Shown here: in pieces, positions 61,305-64,000 of the stretch | Position numbering within the stretch: the first letter of the stretch is position 1 | Layout: the number at the start of each line of letters is the position of its first letter | Origin: Haliotis asinina | Taxonomy: Eukaryota; Mollusca; Gastropoda; Lepetellida; Haliotidae | NCBI RefSeq assembly: GCF_037392515.1 | Contig: NC_090283.1 | Coordinates: 34,984,249-35,048,248 of the forward strand | DNA length: 64,000 nt | Direction: 5' to 3' | The notes under the pieces: generated by a model | What the model was told of the DNA's origin: nothing | Database searches by the model: none | Seen by the model: the letters and a program-made list of their open reading frames with translations, nothing else | Position numbers and translations under genes: made by a program

Positions 61305-63279
61305 ATGGTGGACCCCAGCCATCAGTTCCATATAGCAGACTACCTGGTGTTCAGTTTCACCATTGCCATATCGGTGGGTATAGGTGTATACTATGCCGTG
61401 AAGGGAAGACGCAAGGCCAGTGCGTCGGAATACTTGGTGGGTGGCCGCAAAATGAAGATCATACCTGTTGCTCTGTCTCTCATGGTTTCCTTCGAGTCAT
61501 CCATAATGATGCTGGGTTTCCCTGCTGAAGTGTACATCTATGGAATCATGTTCTGGCTCAGCACGTTTGGATTCATGTTCGCCAACCTGATTGGTACCCG
61601 GCTGATCGTTCCCATGGTGCATCCACTCAGGCTAACCAGCGCCTACGAGTACCTGGAGCTTAGGTTCCGGTCAAAGTTAATCCGTCAACTCGGAACCACG
61701 CTGGCCTATCTCAGTACGGTGAGCACGTCAGACTACAGCGGTGGGATGGGGTGGCCTAGCTAAGTGGAATATTTCGGTGGATTACGTATGTCTTACTATA
61801 GGCTATAGGACTGGAATGGCCGAGGTCTGTGGCATATTTCAGCTGAGTACGCCCGTGTTGCTACAGGTGATGGGAGTTACGGGGTGGGGGGTGGGGGGGG
61901 GGGGGGGGGGGTGGGGGGTGGGGGGTGTGGGGGGGGGGGGGTGGGGGGGTGTTAACATAATGTTGAATTTGGAAACATAATGTTGAATTTGAAATTTAAC
62001 TAGTTTTCTTTCATTCCATCAAATACCAGCATTTATATCAATTCGTCAGTCAAAAGATCGTACCTGATTGACGTTCACATGCTATTGCATTTTCAGTTGT
62101 TCTATATGGGCATTGTACTGTTTGGACCGGCAATAGCGCTGGAGGCAGGTTCGTTATCTATAAACATATTTTGTTTCACATTTGATGTGACCGGAGGATG
62201 TTTCAGAAAAAGGGCATAACAGACGAATAGCATGAACATACGACTAACACACTAGCTATCACTAGTGGATGTCACTAATGTATCACTGGCACACTGGCTA
62301 TCATTAGTGGATGTCACTATTGTATCACTGACACACTGGCTATCACTAGTGGATGTCACTAATGTATCACTGGCACACTGGCTATCATTAGTGGATGTCA
62401 CTAATGTATCACTGACACACTGGCTATCACTAGTGGATGTCACTAATGTATCACTGGCACACTGGCTATCACTAGTGGATGTCACTAATGTATCACTGGC
62501 ACACTGGCTATCATTAGTGGATGTCACTAATGTATCACTGACACACTGGCTATCACTAGTGGATGTCACTAATGTATCACTGGCACACTGGCTATCACTA
62601 GAGGATGTCACTAATGTATGACTGGCACACTGGCTATCACAAGTGGATGTCATTAATGTATGACTGACACACTGGCTATCACAAGTGGATGTCATTAATG
62701 TATGACTGACACACTATTGAGTAGCACCTCACGAAGTGCCAAGCATTGTATGAGTGCGACTGAGGAGCACTGCAATGCTATATTTAGACACATATACATT
62801 AGACAGAACGATCTGGAAGCTTCCACATGTTACTACATCCCGACGGGTTGTGGGAGATTTTCTGGCATCATAGACTTGTGTATGTAAGGGGAGCTTACTA
62901 TTTCCTCTCATCTCCCAGGACATCTCATGTTCGTTAAGTTCAGTTCCTGGTCAACGTTTTTGTTTCAACTCAGGAATCAACACGCAAAGACATCACCATG
63001 GAGTATTCCGGGTGTACGACTGATACAGGGCTTTTATGCACTTCTCAATCCAGGAACAATCACAAAATATTTTCAGAGGTTCTGTAAGGCGTAAATAGTT
63101 AATTCATAATTACACTGGCAATCCTGGATGAGAGGATGGCTCCATAGAATTGAAGTGTTTACACGTGAACGGTTATTAAAAGTTGAGAAGTTTCGGGTTT
63201 TTTTATTTCAGTAACTGGATTTCCTCTAGCTGGTTCCATGGCGGTGGTAGCGTGCGCCTCTGTGTGTTATACATCAATC
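61305..63279 (+). CDS. SLC5-family sodium/solute symporter, first three coding exons (3' part outside window)
   Basis: Plasma-membrane sodium-coupled transporter of the SMCT/SMVT branch (SLC5A6/8/12-like; substrates of that branch include monocarboxylates and vitamins). Exons: 61276-61718 (coding from ATG 61305), 62097-62148 and 63212-63279; phases 0, 1, 0. The protein starts MVDPSHQFHIADYLVFSFTI, with TM1 at about 11-32, then SASEYLVGGRKMKIIPVALS, the SLC5 signature region with a sodium-site helix, SIMMLGFPAEVYIYG, and LTSAYEYLELRF. Exon 2 gives LFYMGIVLFGPAIALEA and exon 3 VTGFPLAGSMAVVACASVCY. The start was chosen because the acceptor TTTTCCAG (61268-61275) lies just upstream and family N-termini begin a few residues before TM1. 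The exact paralogue cannot be fixed from this part. Confidence 0.9.
61880..61950 (+). repeat. G-rich tract with quadruplex potential in SLC5 intron 1
   Basis: Long runs of 5-16 G separated by T or TGT (GGGGTGGGGGGTGGGGGGTG). A pure run this long may also be an assembly-difficult site. Confidence 0.9.
62223..62712. repeat. 42-bp minisatellite, about 11.5 copies, in SLC5 intron 2
   Basis: Unit TATCACTAGTGGATGTCACT + AATGTATCACTGGCACACTGGC. GGCACAC and GACACAC forms partly alternate, hinting at an 84-bp dimer. Open frames on both strands (118 and 147 codons) are artefacts of a 42-bp period. Confidence 0.93.
62713..63211. other. Rest of SLC5 intron 2, nothing recognised
   Basis: Ordinary intron sequence ending in the polypyrimidine tract and acceptor TTTTTTTATTTCAG at 63198-63211. 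Confidence 0.5.
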
Positions 63280-64000
63280 GTAAGCATACACTGGTGTATG
63301 TGTATTTAATTTAGAGGGTAGTAAATGACCTTCAGCGTAATACCATTTATATTAAACGAGGTCGAGATTGATACTAAATATTTCACGAGATAACAAAAAA
63401 TGGTAATTTCACGGAAGCAAGTTTGGCATTCTGTTTATTACACTCGAATATAAATTGCCTTCAAGGTGATTATACTCCGCAAAACAAGATCTGATACGAT
63501 GTCTTTTAACGGCATTTAGAAGTTGTTATAAATGACCAAGATCATTTTATGGATAAATCTTCTTTTACACACAAAGTTTCGGGGTCATTTGAGACCACTT
63601 CATCAGGTGAACAGACAGTTGATCCTGTAACCATTGTGTGACATAACATTGTGACGTCATATCTGTAAACCATTGCCGTCGTACGTCTATCGCTATTAGT
63701 GTTGTATTGGCGCAAAAATACTAGACTGCCGTATCTTCGCATGCGAGTAATAAATACAGACTTCTACAGGAGGTCTCATTAGATATGAATTATACGAATT
63801 GAGTGTCCTTCCTATGGTATCTGACCATAGGGAGGTCAAGAGTTTCGTATAAATGATTTATGTAATGAGTCCGAGTGTGGTATTTTATTCATTACCCGCA
63901 TGATTCATGCATTAAACTGACAAAATAGCGTATTTTAATTTTTTTCATAAATATTTTTTTTATTTTATTGACATCACTACTTCTCGTCTGCCCCCTTGAT
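63280..64000 (+). other. SLC5 intron 3, runs off the window
   Basis: It begins GTAAGC after the phase-0 exon end. No further exon of the transporter was recognised before the end of the window. Confidence 0.5.

Noticed and set aside
62252-62695. Thr/Ser-rich 147-codon minus-strand frame
   Set aside because: Comes from a 42-bp repeat inside an intron of the SLC5 gene; the plus strand is open as well.

Overview
This is a window of animal nuclear DNA, most likely from a marine gastropod and probably an abalone (Haliotis) or close relative. The genes are intron-rich with GT/AG splice sites. Non-coding space is filled with minisatellites, (CA)n and (GA)n tracts. At least three clear copies of the short element that opens with (GTGA)n then TTTAGTTTTACGCC are present; I associate that family with abalone. 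The species call is inference; the eukaryotic nature is seen directly.

Layout. (1) 1-16.2 kb, + strand: the last 17 coding exons of a myosin-VIIa-type unconventional myosin (end of the first FERM, SH3, second MyTH4, second FERM, stop at 15751). One intron (5643-6034) has the full signature of a U12-type AT-AC intron. Two other introns hold minisatellites that contain or touch a splice site, and one holds an old retroelement fossil with a SINE in it. (2) 16.2-22.5 kb: intergenic, with simple repeats, a hairpin element and SINE debris. (3) 22.5-50.4 kb, - strand: a cluster of TNF-superfamily ligand genes. Three can be assembled completely from the sequence (22512-24567, 30415-35745, 40892-43014), with all reading frames closing exactly. 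A fourth is represented only by its first coding exon (49839-50378). All four first exons encode a cytoplasmic tail, one transmembrane segment and a Cys-containing stalk, and all end in phase 0. (4) 51.3-52.8 kb: a broken Polinton/Maverick fossil. (5) 53-60.4 kb: large minisatellites, a Tc1-like remnant and SINE pieces. (6) 61.3-64 kb, + strand: the first three coding exons of an SLC5 sodium-coupled solute transporter, running off the window.

How the parts relate. The myosin and the transporter are unrelated neighbours. The TNF ligands form a tandem family that probably arose by local duplication. They share exon phases and domain order but have diverged strongly, and their introns are swollen by arrays, one of about 60 units with a TGACGTG core.

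The most notable observations are the U12 intron, the two minisatellites whose repeat unit includes the exon end and 5' splice site, the TNF cluster with its common modular design, the orphan fourth first exon, and a 43-bp array with two orientation switches. I ran no searches; family names come from motif recognition.
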